Of a stretch of 9,550 nucleotides of DNA, positions 1 to 6,736 are shown piece by piece; within the stretch, counting starts at the first letter, position 1; every line of letters begins with the position of its first letter. The notes beneath the pieces were generated by a model. It did not search any database and had not been told where the DNA came from. It saw nothing but the letters and a program-made list of their open reading frames with translations. Both the position numbers and the translations under genes were made by a program. The stretch spans positions 1 to 9,550 of the forward strand of contig SKIC01000199.1 in the NCBI GenBank assembly GCA_007116685.1. The letters are read 5' to 3'. This DNA comes from Balneolales bacterium. GTDB lineage: Bacteria; Bacteroidota; Rhodothermia; Balneolales; Natronogracilivirgulaceae.

Positions 1-94
1 CGGTCTACATCATTGCTCATTCCAACATATATGTAGTTTCGTTGCTCACTTTTTAGCGCATATACGTAATACATTGTATTTGGGTTTTTATAAC
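1..94. other. Left-edge non-coding stretch
   Basis: No supported gene lies here. A 13-bp palindrome, AATACA-T-TGTATT, occupies 68-80 and could be a small operator, but nothing ties it to a regulator. On the minus strand an ATG at 20 opens the codons Met-Ser-Asn-Asp-Val-Asp and runs off the window; six codons without a clear ribosome binding site are too few to call a gene. It may be the start of the next minus-strand gene beyond the tRNA terminator. Confidence 0.3.
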
Positions 95-95
95 G

Positions 96-130
96 AAAAA
101 AGGCTTGTAAGTTTGATACCTACAAGCCTT
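96..130 (-). terminator. Rho-independent terminator of tRNA-Leu
   Basis: Read on the minus strand, a perfect 10-bp stem AAGGCTTGTA / TACAAGCCTT (arms 121-130 and 100-109) with an 11-nt loop is followed by six T residues (96-101). It begins 5 bp beyond the 3' end of the tRNA, so it ends the tRNA transcript and possibly read-through from the glycosyltransferase gene, after which no strong terminator is seen. Confidence 0.9.
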
Positions 131-134
131 TGTG

Positions 135-218
135 TGCCCTGGACTGGACTCGAACCAGCACGCCGTTGCCAGCACTACCCCCTCAAGATAGCGTGTCTAC
201 CAATTCCACCACCAGGGC
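135..218 (-). tRNA. tRNA-Leu (anticodon GAG)
   Basis: The 84-nt minus-strand sequence folds as a class II tRNA. The acceptor stem is GCCCTGG/CCAGGGC with discriminator A. The D-arm contains GGTAGAC. The anticodon stem CTATC/GGTAG encloses the loop TTGAGGG with anticodon GAG (plus-strand 182-184), reading CTC and CTT leucine codons. A long variable arm and the T-loop TTCGAGT follow. The 3' CCA is not encoded; the bases after the discriminator are CAC, so CCA must be added after transcription. It lies downstream of the glycosyltransferase gene on the same strand but has a plausible promoter of its own. Confidence 0.95.
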
Positions 219-238
219 GTGATTTCTTGGAAAGATTC

Positions 239-270
239 CAAAGATACGACGAAAGCCTATTTAATTGCAA
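239..270 (-). promoter_or_regulatory. Probable promoter of tRNA-Leu (Bacteroidota type)
   Basis: On the minus strand TATCTTTG (239-246) matches the TAnnTTTG -7 element described for Bacteroidota, and TTG of TTGCAA (265-270) stands 21 nt upstream, the spacing expected for the -33 element. Transcription would start near 232, about 14 nt before the mature tRNA end. The same bases also make a weaker sigma-70 pair (TTGCAA, 18 bp, TATCTT). The TTGCAA box is part of an 8-bp inverted repeat (263-270 with 294-301) that overlaps the glycosyltransferase stop codon. Confidence 0.5.
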
Positions 271-287
271 TACGTTTTGAGCGCCAT

Positions 288-3200
288 TTAATTTTGCAAT
301 TGCAACTTCTCTTCCAGGTCTGCCACATCAGAAAAATACTTGGCTTTGATCTTTTGACCTCTTACATCATAAATTCTTCCCAACTGTCGCAGTGTGGTGA
401 TTGAGCGATGATTTTCATGATATGCCTTCTCATAAACTTCAAAAGCCTTATCAACATCTCCCGATGCCATAAGCATATCAGCCAGGTTTTCTAATGACAT
501 TATATTTCGGTCGTCGAGGGCAACAGCATTTTTCATCAGTTTGATAGCATATTCTTGCTCACCTTTTTGCCAAAAAATTACTGCGAGATTATTTATTGAC
601 TGAATATGATCCGGCTTTTTTTGAAGAATATTTATCAATATCTGCTCAGCCAAATCTTGCTTACCCAATCTGTAGCAGATATTTGCCTGATAGTACAAGG
701 TCTCAAGATCATCAGGATATCCCTTAAGGCGCTCCGTCGTCATCTCGAGGGCTTCCGACAAACGGTTTAGCTTTATTTTATAAACCAGTAGGCTGAAATA
801 ATCTTTATCAGAAGAGACATTTTTGAATGACGCCTCAGTCAGATGTTGCTCGTCTTTGGGGTTTCTGTCTTTGCTAGCAGACCGAATCAGCAATCTTATC
901 TCTTCATCATTTGGGAGCACTGTTATATCCCGGCTTTTATCAAATGAGTTTGCCAGCATTTCTTTAACAGGGATGATTTGGGGATCAAAATCATCATAAT
1001 CTAAGCCAAATTTACTTAAAAAATACCTGCGGTTATGATCCAACAACTCCTGATAATTAAGTTTCGCCTTGCCTTCTGTCTGACTACCGGTATGATGCAC
1101 ATATACATCGTGCGCGATGGCTGTTTTAAATCCTGCAATATTCGCACGGATGATATAATCATCGTCTTCGTGTCCCCATTTTTCGTAACCGGGATCGTAG
1201 CCGCCTATTTTATCTACGACGTCTCGCCTTACCATCATAGCAAATAAAATCAGACGATAGTTTTGAGTCAACTTCCTTTGATTTTGCTGACTTAATGATT
1301 CCGAAAAAGCCACCAGTTCTTCATAATTCGAATAATTGGCACCGGGTGCAATCTGATCTCCGGAAACATAATTGGATTTGGGGCCGAGAATAAAAACTTC
1401 AGGATTTCGAACAAAATGCGCCTTCAATCTGGGAAGCCAATCAGGGGGCAGAATGGTATCGTTATCCAAAAACATCAGATACTCCCCTTTTGCCAAAGCC
1501 ATTGCCTGATTCCTTGCATAAGGAGCGCCAACATTTTCCGGATTGGAAATCAAAATCAGATCAGGAATAGACTCTAAATATTCAAGGCTGCCATCATCCG
1601 AGCCATTATCCACAACAATTATCTCATAGGCCTCACCTTTGGTGTTTTTCAGAATGCTTTCCACGCACTTGGTGATATGTTCGTAACCATTGAGGTTAAG
1701 AATGATGATAGAGGTGAGATTCTTTTCTGTGTTTGGCGATTTGATTTCTCTTTGAGATTTTTCGTTTCGGGCTACAATGCTTTTCAAATGCGGAGAACTG
1801 AGCAGACCTTGATCGTGGAAATGTCCATAAATACTAAACAATAGCGATTGAGCATTTGCAGCAATGTGATGAAACTGCTGCCAAGACATTTGTTGCCTGT
1901 CAAGTAACTGGAGATCACTAAATGCTTTTAGTTGTTGTTCAATAATTTTCGATCTCTTTTGATAGTTTTTCTTCACTTGAACCAGCTTTGATTTATCAAG
2001 CATATCACAATGCCCAATTTCGGGGTGTTTGGCATTTAAAATCATCGCTCCATTTGCCCGATTCTTAGCAAGCTTACCAAGCTGTAACGCATCTGTATAT
2101 AGATGGTCATGCCAAGACTGTATTTCAGATGAAAAGTAAACACTATAGCTCAGCTTACTCAATTTGAAACCCAATTCGATATCCTCTGCCTGGATGAAGA
2201 AATCTTCATCAAACCCACCAACTTTTCTAATATCCGCTAGTGGCACGGATATATTACAGGTATAAAAATGGTTGAAATCATAATAGTTATCAGGGATGAA
2301 CTCTTTGTATTTAAACATCAAACTGGTGTACTGTAGCAAAAACCCGAGTATGGTATTTGTATACTCAGGTAATAAATCAAACCTTCCCAGTACGGCAACC
2401 TTTTTATCACCAAGGAAGTGGTGAAGCTTGAGGTGCACTTCTAAAGCATCCGGATCCAAAAGAGTATCATCATTTATAAAAACGGCATAGTTTCCTCTTG
2501 CTTTATCTATAGCCTTATTTCTGGCAATCGCCGGCCCCTTATGATCTTGCTCCAACACAGTAAGTTTGAAATCTGTCTCTAATTCTTTCAACCACTTCAC
2601 AGAATCATCTTCAGAGCCATCATCACAAATGATGACTTCAAATTTATCCGGCGATAATGTTTGATTATTAAGCGCATGCAGACACTTCTTCAAAACCGGA
2701 AGACGATTAAAAGTGGGGATGATTACTGATAAATCTGGCTGGATTTGCTCATTTAAGCTATCTGAACTAGAGGCTTGTTCACCATTAGTTTCGAACGTAT
2801 ATACGCTGGCAAATGTATCCAAATGACTATCCAAAACGATCAAACCATGAGAGTTGAAAAACTCCACATTGATATTCTGTATCCAGTTTGCTAGTGGGCT
2901 CACATAGATTTGAAACTGTACTTTTTTATCAAATAGAGCCGACAGACTCGCTAAGGTAGTAACCAAGTGATTCTCATCGGTAAATCTGTCATCAGCAAAT
3001 AAACAGATTTCTGAGGGTTTATCACTATTTGATTGACTACTCAACCATTTTATTGCAAAATCAGGGTTGTGGGCCAAGTAGCGTGTACCGTCTGGCAACT
3101 GCACTGGAAATTTCCTAAAACTGGTATCGTTAATGAGATTGGCACCTAGTTGAATAGATTTTGATGATTTCTTAGTCAGCTTTTCAATAGTAGAAACCGG

Positions 3201-4304
3201 AAAATATCTCTTCGGAAGAACTTCCGATACTTTTAAACGGTTAGCCAATATCTCAAAAATGGCATTTACGAACTTTGTAGCATCATTACCTTCGCGATTC
3301 GATTCGAATAGTAAGTCTACAATATCATCTTCTGTAGTTTTTAAATCCTGATTATCAAATACTGATATCAGGCTTTCAGGTGATTTTGCATGATTTGTAC
3401 TGTCATAAACCTCTGCCGGTAATTTTGTCTCATAGATATATGATGTAGGATGCATAGCCACAACAGGTACTCCTGCAAAAATGGCTTCGGCATAACTACC
3501 TGAGGTTATATCACACAATGCTACATCTGAAACGCTCAAAAACTCAGACATATCGAAAGCATCAGAAATGATAAATATATTGGGGTTACCTCTTAATCCA
3601 TTCAATCTATCAGATTCAAAAAACAGAGTATTATGATGTGGTTTAACGATCACTGTATGATTCTTAGCCAATTCAACTATAGCTGGAACCGACCAACTCA
3701 ACGAACTACTTTCTGCCCATGTAGGAAAATAAGATAGGATGCGCTTATCTGATGAAATCCCCCACTCTTTAAGTAATTCATCCTTTTTAACTTCGCCTTT
3801 GAAATATGAATCGTACTTAGGATATCCGGCTTTCAGTACCTTAACATCAGGTAAATGTTTAGAAAATAAGTCAGCAGAGTAAGGTCCATGGGTTATCACG
3901 CCATCAAAACCGGAATTCTTATGAGTACTATATTCATAGTCATTACTATCCACGCCATATGAGGCTCTGATTTTTACAGAACGATAACGATGCAACCAAT
4001 CTGAGTTTTGAGTTGAGAGAACTATATCTGCATTATATCGCCCTCTGGTAAAAAAGCGAATCTCTTGATTTATCAGTGCTCTGGTTATCCGATGAAATAT
4101 TTCATCAGTAACTAAAGCAAAAGCTTCTCCATCCTTATCATCTTTATAATCATTCTTGGAGTCAGTTCGAGAACCATACGCCGTATGGACTCCCGGGCGC
4201 TCAATAATGAATGCAGCATCAATTCCTTGGGTGAGTAAGCAATCCAACACAGGTTTAAAGTTGGCTATTTCATGCTGAGAGTATAGGTAAAAATCAATGA
4301 TCAT
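288..4304 (-). CDS. Multidomain glycosyltransferase: glycerophosphotransferase-like + two GT2 domains + TPR
   Basis: A 1338-residue enzyme, probably cytosolic: no signal peptide or membrane segment is visible. Residues about 90-355 resemble the CDP-glycerol glycerophosphotransferase family (TagB/TagF type), with SYFPTW at 191-196, KPHH at 221-224 and DITSGSYAEAIFAGVPVV at 265-282. Residues about 390-520 I cannot assign. Residues 525-770 form a GT2 domain (IIPTFNR, CDDGSEDDS at 560-568, metal-binding NDD at 611-613, AED at 706-708). Residues 863-1100 form a second GT2 domain (VDNGSDDGS at 898-906, DND at 947-949, HEDDD at 1045-1049). Residues about 1166-1330 are TPR-like helices. The ATG is the first start after an in-frame TAG 12 nt upstream; no Shine-Dalgarno is visible. 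It lies divergent to the flagellin cluster, and TPR/GT2 proteins beside flagellin genes often glycosylate flagellin, so I infer that role. The acceptor and sugar are unknown. Confidence 0.85.
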   Translation of the reverse strand: MIIDFYLYSQHEIANFKPVLDCLLTQGIDAAFIIERPGVHTAYGSRTDSKNDYKDDKDGEAFALVTDEIFHRITRALINQEIRFFTRGRYNADIVLSTQNSDWLHRYRSVKIRASYGVDSNDYEYSTHKNSGFDGVITHGPYSADLFSKHLPDVKVLKAGYPKYDSYFKGEVKKDELLKEWGISSDKRILSYFPTWAESSSLSWSVPAIVELAKNHTVIVKPHHNTLFFESDRLNGLRGNPNIFIISDAFDMSEFLSVSDVALCDITSGSYAEAIFAGVPVVAMHPTSYIYETKLPAEVYDSTNHAKSPESLISVFDNQDLKTTEDDIVDLLFESNREGNDATKFVNAIFEILANRLKVSEVLPKRYFPVSTIEKLTKKSSKSIQLGANLINDTSFRKFPVQLPDGTRYLAHNPDFAIKWLSSQSNSDKPSEICLFADDRFTDENHLVTTLASLSALFDKKVQFQIYVSPLANWIQNINVEFFNSHGLIVLDSHLDTFASVYTFETNGEQASSSDSLNEQIQPDLSVIIPTFNRLPVLKKCLHALNNQTLSPDKFEVIICDDGSEDDSVKWLKELETDFKLTVLEQDHKGPAIARNKAIDKARGNYAVFINDDTLLDPDALEVHLKLHHFLGDKKVAVLGRFDLLPEYTNTILGFLLQYTSLMFKYKEFIPDNYYDFNHFYTCNISVPLADIRKVGGFDEDFFIQAEDIELGFKLSKLSYSVYFSSEIQSWHDHLYTDALQLGKLAKNRANGAMILNAKHPEIGHCDMLDKSKLVQVKKNYQKRSKIIEQQLKAFSDLQLLDRQQMSWQQFHHIAANAQSLLFSIYGHFHDQGLLSSPHLKSIVARNEKSQREIKSPNTEKNLTSIIILNLNGYEHITKCVESILKNTKGEAYEIIVVDNGSDDGSLEYLESIPDLILISNPENVGAPYARNQAMALAKGEYLMFLDNDTILPPDWLPRLKAHFVRNPEVFILGPKSNYVSGDQIAPGANYSNYEELVAFSESLSQQNQRKLTQNYRLILFAMMVRRDVVDKIGGYDPGYEKWGHEDDDYIIRANIAGFKTAIAHDVYVHHTGSQTEGKAKLNYQELLDHNRRYFLSKFGLDYDDFDPQIIPVKEMLANSFDKSRDITVLPNDEEIRLLIRSASKDRNPKDEQHLTEASFKNVSSDKDYFSLLVYKIKLNRLSEALEMTTERLKGYPDDLETLYYQANICYRLGKQDLAEQILINILQKKPDHIQSINNLAVIFWQKGEQEYAIKLMKNAVALDDRNIMSLENLADMLMASGDVDKAFEVYEKAYHENHRSITTLRQLGRIYDVRGQKIKAKYFSDVADLEEKLQLQN

Positions 4305-4447
4305 AAGTCTAATCTAGAAGAAAAAAGGTTTAAATATTCAAACTTTATACCAAGCACAAGCTGGCTTAATACAATTAAAATTTAAAGACTTACAAGAATA
4401 AACCCCTAGAGACAAGTGCCAAGGGAGGAAAAATTTTCCAAAAAAAA
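4305..4447. other. Divergent intergenic region, AT-rich
   Basis: This is the part of the 241-bp gap between the glycosyltransferase and flagellin 1 that lies before the flagellin promoter. It must hold the minus-strand promoter of the glycosyltransferase, but I see no convincing pair of boxes. The best candidate is TATAAA with a poor -35 near TTGTAT on the minus strand. A 13-bp palindrome GGAAAA-A-TTTTCC lies at 4427-4439, directly against the A8 tract before the flagellin -35 box. It could be an operator or part of a bent upstream element. Confidence 0.4.
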
Positions 4448-4476
4448 TTTAAGGTTGAAAAAGCAGGGTACGATAA
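4448..4476 (+). promoter_or_regulatory. Sigma-28 (FliA)-like promoter of flagellin 1
   Basis: TTTAAG (4448-4453), 17 bp, then CGATAA (4471-4476), compared with the enterobacterial FliA consensus TAAAGTTT-N11-GCCGATAA, whose TAAAG and CGATAA are 16 bp apart. Eight A residues (4440-4447) stand directly upstream. The same A-tract and boxes recur before flagellins 2 and 4, which is the strongest support. Transcription should start near 4482. Confidence 0.8.
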
Positions 4477-4489
4477 ATGCAATTGTAAC

Positions 4490-4504
4490 GGACAAGGATT
4501 GTCC
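4490..4504 (+). promoter_or_regulatory. Leader hairpin with GGA loop, CsrA-site-like
   Basis: GGACAA-GGA-TTGTCC is a perfect 6-bp hairpin in the flagellin 1 leader, about 8 nt after the expected transcription start and 30 nt before the Shine-Dalgarno. The core ACAAGGAUUGU is close to the CsrA selection consensus RUACARGGAUGU, with GGA in the loop as CsrA prefers. A second GGA is in the Shine-Dalgarno AGGAG (4535-4539). Whether this genome encodes CsrA cannot be seen here. Confidence 0.5.
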
Positions 4505-4545
4505 ACATTTCAATTAACTAAAGACCAAACAAAAAGGAGTTTGTT

Positions 4546-5448
4546 ATGGCTTTTGGAGATCTTAACAGGATCAATACCAACCTCCAGTCTCTGGAGTCGA
4601 GGTTTTCCTTAGACCGAATAAATAAGCGATTAGGCCAAACGCAATTGCGTTTATCCACAGGCCTGAAAATCAACAAAGCCGAAGATGATGCCGCAGGGTT
4701 TTCAATCGGTGCAAAGTTGTCTTCAAGAATCGCAGGATTGGAGCAAGCACTTTCTAATGCAGGGGAAGCGAAATCAGTTTTAGATATAGCCGAAGCGAGC
4801 TTAAGTTCCGTGCTTGATATATTAACCGAATTAAAGGTTAAAGCTACACAGGCCGCTAACGATAGTTACGGTGCTGAAGAACGAGGTTTTATACAGCTGC
4901 AAGTGGATTCACTCGTTCGTGAACTTGACTCGCTGGTTGACCAAACTGTCTACCAAAATCAAAATCTACTCACTGGTGATTACCAGGCTACGTTCCAGGT
5001 AGGTGAGCGGATTGAAGACGTAATCAACGTACAAATTAGCCGTGATGGTACTTCTGGGCAAGGTTTTACGGCTGCAGAATTAGGATTGCGATTGGGTACA
5101 ATTGATGATGACATAGAAACCAACAGACGTCTCATTGTAATCGATGACGGAACCCAAAACGCTCACTTGAATGCACAAGATGCCATGACACGTATTGATG
5201 CTGCTTTGACCACTTTGGCTGAAGTAACCAATACCATTGGTATCACGCAGAGTCGTCTCTCAATCAGAGAGAATATTCTCACTCAGGCAATTAACAGTAA
5301 CAGTTCAGCCAAGAGTAGAATTATGGACGCAGACTTTGCCAAAGAGCAAAGTGAATTAATCAAGTTGCAAATTCTGCAGCAAACAGCCACGGCAGCTTTG
5401 GCTCAGGCCAACGCAGCGCCACAGGCAGTACTAGGATTCATAGGATAA
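4546..5448 (+). CDS. Flagellin 1
   Basis: A 300-residue flagellin, exported through the flagellar type III apparatus and polymerised in the filament. The N-terminal D0/D1 domain spans about 9-140 (INTN at 10-13; LSTGLKINKAEDDAAGF at 36-52), a short variable segment about 155-205, and the C-terminal D1/D0 domain about 211-297, ending QAVLGFIG. There is no large D2/D3 insertion, so the subunit is near the short end of the family. The start is fixed by AGGAG (4535-4539), 6 nt before ATG, and by the N-terminus shared with the three following paralogues. It begins MAFGDL where the others begin MSFGDL, and is the most divergent of the four (LESRFSLDRINKRLGQ against LDAQFSLNQINKRLGE). It has its own sigma-28-like promoter and a 280-bp structured 3' region before its terminator. 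Confidence 0.95.
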   Translation: MAFGDLNRINTNLQSLESRFSLDRINKRLGQTQLRLSTGLKINKAEDDAAGFSIGAKLSSRIAGLEQALSNAGEAKSVLDIAEASLSSVLDILTELKVKATQAANDSYGAEERGFIQLQVDSLVRELDSLVDQTVYQNQNLLTGDYQATFQVGERIEDVINVQISRDGTSGQGFTAAELGLRLGTIDDDIETNRRLIVIDDGTQNAHLNAQDAMTRIDAALTTLAEVTNTIGITQSRLSIRENILTQAINSNSSAKSRIMDADFAKEQSELIKLQILQQTATAALAQANAAPQAVLGFIG

Positions 5449-5730
5449 ACATGAAATAAGTAACTCGGTTCGGCAGCCCGAAAGGGTTGCAACCCACTCG
5501 TCCGCACGCTGCTGCATGTCATAGTCAAACCTCTTCAGCAGTCTAGTCAACTTTGAAGCACTTGATTGTGAGTGCGCAGCAGCGGTCGGGAAAGGGTACA
5601 GAGAGTAAAACGAATATGAAGCACGCAGGGGACCCAGGATGATACTGCTGCTAGTTCCGAACCACGAACCACTACTCTCTACTCTACAAGCAGTTGTAGA
5701 CGATTCCTGAGGTCCCCGCCTTCAGAAATT
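5449..5730 (+). ncRNA. Candidate structured RNA (3' UTR of flagellin 1 or independent small RNA)
   Basis: This non-coding stretch lies between the flagellin 1 stop and the next terminator. Visible helices on the plus strand are as follows. One is GCAGCCC-GAAA-GGGTTGC (5473-5490), a GNRA-capped hairpin that can extend through GGTT/AACC (5467-5470, 5491-5494). A second is CGCTGCTGC/GCAGCAGCG (5507-5515, 5576-5584), continued after a 2x2 internal loop by CCG/CGG. A third is a 12-bp helix with one bulged A, GGGGACC+CAGGA (5628-5639) with TCCTG and GGTCCCC (5705-5717). A fourth is TCTACAA-GCAG-TTGTAGA (5683-5700). No open reading frame of note is present. The terminator directly after it fixes the plus strand. 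No separate promoter is evident, so a 3' UTR or a processed RNA is as likely as an independent gene. I do not recognise the family. Confidence 0.5.
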
Positions 5731-5764
5731 AATCCGATGCCAGAAATGGCTTCGGATTTTTTTT
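5731..5764 (+). terminator. Rho-independent terminator of flagellin 1 / structured RNA
   Basis: The stem AATCCGA-T-GCC / GGC-T-TCGGATT (one T-T mismatch) with loop AGAAAT is followed by eight T residues. It is the only intrinsic terminator after flagellin 1, which leaves a 3' region of about 280 nt in that transcript. Confidence 0.88.
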
Positions 5765-5773
5765 GAAAAAAAA

Positions 5774-5801
5774 TTTAAGGCTCCTCAAACATTGGCGATA
5801 A
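5774..5801 (+). promoter_or_regulatory. Sigma-28 (FliA)-like promoter of flagellins 2 and 3
   Basis: TTTAAG (5774-5779), 16 bp, CGATAA (5796-5801; wider GGCGATAAT). It is preceded by eight A residues (5766-5773) that begin one base after the T-tract of the upstream terminator. Transcription should start near 5807. It is the closest of the three to the enterobacterial FliA consensus in spacing. Confidence 0.85.
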
Positions 5802-5838
5802 TTCGTTTTGACTAGACTGCTTACATTTACAAAACGAA
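5802..5838 (+). repeat. Inverted repeat in the flagellin 2 leader
   Basis: TTCGTTTT (5802-5809) and AAAACGAA (5831-5838) form a perfect 8-bp inverted repeat with a 21-nt spacer. It starts right after the CGATAA box and ends at the Shine-Dalgarno AGAGG (5838-5842). If transcription starts at the usual distance, most of the left arm is not in the RNA, so it may act as a DNA operator rather than an RNA hairpin. Confidence 0.5.
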
Positions 5839-5850
5839 GAGGTTTGACCC

Positions 5851-6687
5851 ATGTCATTTGGAGATCTGAATCGTATTAATACGAATCTCCAATCGCTTGA
5901 TGCTCAGTTCTCATTGAACCAGATCAACAAACGATTAGGAGAAACTCAATTACGCCTTGCCACTGGTTTTCGTATAAACCGTGCCGAGGATGACGCAGCG
6001 GGATTCTCAATCTCCGCTAAACTTTCATCCCGTATTGCTGGCTTAGAACAAGCTTTGCAAAACACAGGTGATGCAAAGTCTGTGTTGGATATCGCCGAAG
6101 CTAGCTTCGATTCCATTCTTGATATCCTCACCACCATGAAAACAAAAGCGACTCAGGCTGCCAATGACACTTATGGTACCGATGAGCGCCAATTCATTCA
6201 GGAACAAATTACCGCACTTGCCAACGAGTTGACTGCACTCGTTGAACAAACTGAATTTCAGGGTAATGCCCTTCTTGATGGCAATTACAACGCAACTTTC
6301 CAGGTAGGTGAACGCATAGCTGATACCATCAACGTAACCATCGCCCAGGGCGGTAATGGATTCGACGCGGAAGACCTTGGACTTGATAGTTTAACTGTAG
6401 ATAGTTTTGCAAATGCGCAAACATCTATGACTGCTATAGATGATGCTATTACTACAGTAGCATCTATGGTGAATCAGTTGGGTATTTTCCAGACACAGCT
6501 ATCCATAAGAGAAGAGATTCTCACACAGTCCATAAATAGTAATAATGCGGCGCGTAGTCGTATACGTGATGCAGACTTTGCAAGAGAGCAAAGTGATGCT
6601 ATCAAGCTTCAGATTTTGCAGCAGACTGCTATTGCTGCACTATCGCAAGCTAACGCTGCTCCTTCAGCCGTACTAGGCTTTATCTAA
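5851..6687 (+). CDS. Flagellin 2
   Basis: A 278-residue filament subunit with N-terminal domain about 9-140, a very short variable segment (about 150-190, including GGNGFDAEDLGL) and C-terminal domain about 195-277. Its first 116 residues are identical to those of flagellin 3, although many codons differ. The start has GAGG (5839-5842) 8 nt upstream. The protein ends AVLGFI, while flagellins 1, 3 and 4 all end AVLGFIG; the sequence fits clean loss of one GGA codon before the stop. It is first in a probable two-gene unit with flagellin 3, 102 bp downstream, under one sigma-28-like promoter. Confidence 0.95.
   Translation: MSFGDLNRINTNLQSLDAQFSLNQINKRLGETQLRLATGFRINRAEDDAAGFSISAKLSSRIAGLEQALQNTGDAKSVLDIAEASFDSILDILTTMKTKATQAANDTYGTDERQFIQEQITALANELTALVEQTEFQGNALLDGNYNATFQVGERIADTINVTIAQGGNGFDAEDLGLDSLTVDSFANAQTSMTAIDDAITTVASMVNQLGIFQTQLSIREEILTQSINSNNAARSRIRDADFAREQSDAIKLQILQQTAIAALSQANAAPSAVLGFI
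5890..5936 (+). repeat. 47-bp tract identical between flagellins 2 and 3 (copy 1)
   Basis: The sequence at 5890-5936 is identical to 6829-6875, including every synonymous site, whereas the flanking codons on both sides encode the same amino acids with many different third bases. This is a candidate recent gene-conversion tract. Confidence 0.8.
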
Positions 6688-6699
6688 AAATTGACAGCC

Positions 6700-6736
6700 T
6701 CCGCTCCGGGCAAACCCGTGGTTCGGCCGGGGCGGA
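6700..6736 (+). repeat. GC-rich hairpin between flagellins 2 and 3
   Basis: TCCGCTCCGG (6700-6709) pairs with CCGGGGCGGA (6727-6736), giving 10 bp with one G-T pair. An inner stem AACC/GGTT with loop CGT can form within it. No T-tract follows, so it is unlikely to be a complete terminator. It may stabilise the upstream message, attenuate flagellin 3 or mark a processing site. The remaining spacer (6737-6789) shows no promoter boxes. Confidence 0.6.

Noticed and set aside
135..218. tRNA-Leu as an integration site for a mobile element
   Set aside because: No integrase, no direct repeat of the tRNA 3' end and no insertion sequence is visible; the 3' end faces out of the window with only 134 bp left to inspect.
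74..404. Short plus-strand reading frames across the tRNA-Leu and the 3' end of the glycosyltransferase gene
   Set aside because: One reads straight through the antisense of a tRNA and its terminator; the other overlaps the confident minus-strand gene. Neither resembles a protein family.
4131..4151. FLAG-tag-like peptide DYKDDKD in the glycosyltransferase (residues 52-58)
   Set aside because: It is not the exact tag (DYKDDDDK), lies inside a natural acidic linker, and nothing else suggests an engineered sequence.
5581..5615. Resemblance of ACAGAGAGTAAAAC to a conserved RNase P RNA segment (ACAGAGAGCAAACC)
   Set aside because: The other universal RNase P elements, such as GAGGAAAGTCC, are absent and the stretch is too short for the whole RNA; treated as chance.
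5449..5730. Degraded fifth flagellin or a small miniature transposon
   Set aside because: No frame resembles flagellin, and there are no terminal inverted repeats or target duplications at the edges; the helices are internal and precede a terminator.
6708..6736. GGGCAAACC as a possible c-di-GMP-I riboswitch fragment
   Set aside because: Only this motif and a short hairpin match; the second conserved half (GGGACGCAAAGCC and the tetraloop receptor arrangement) is missing.
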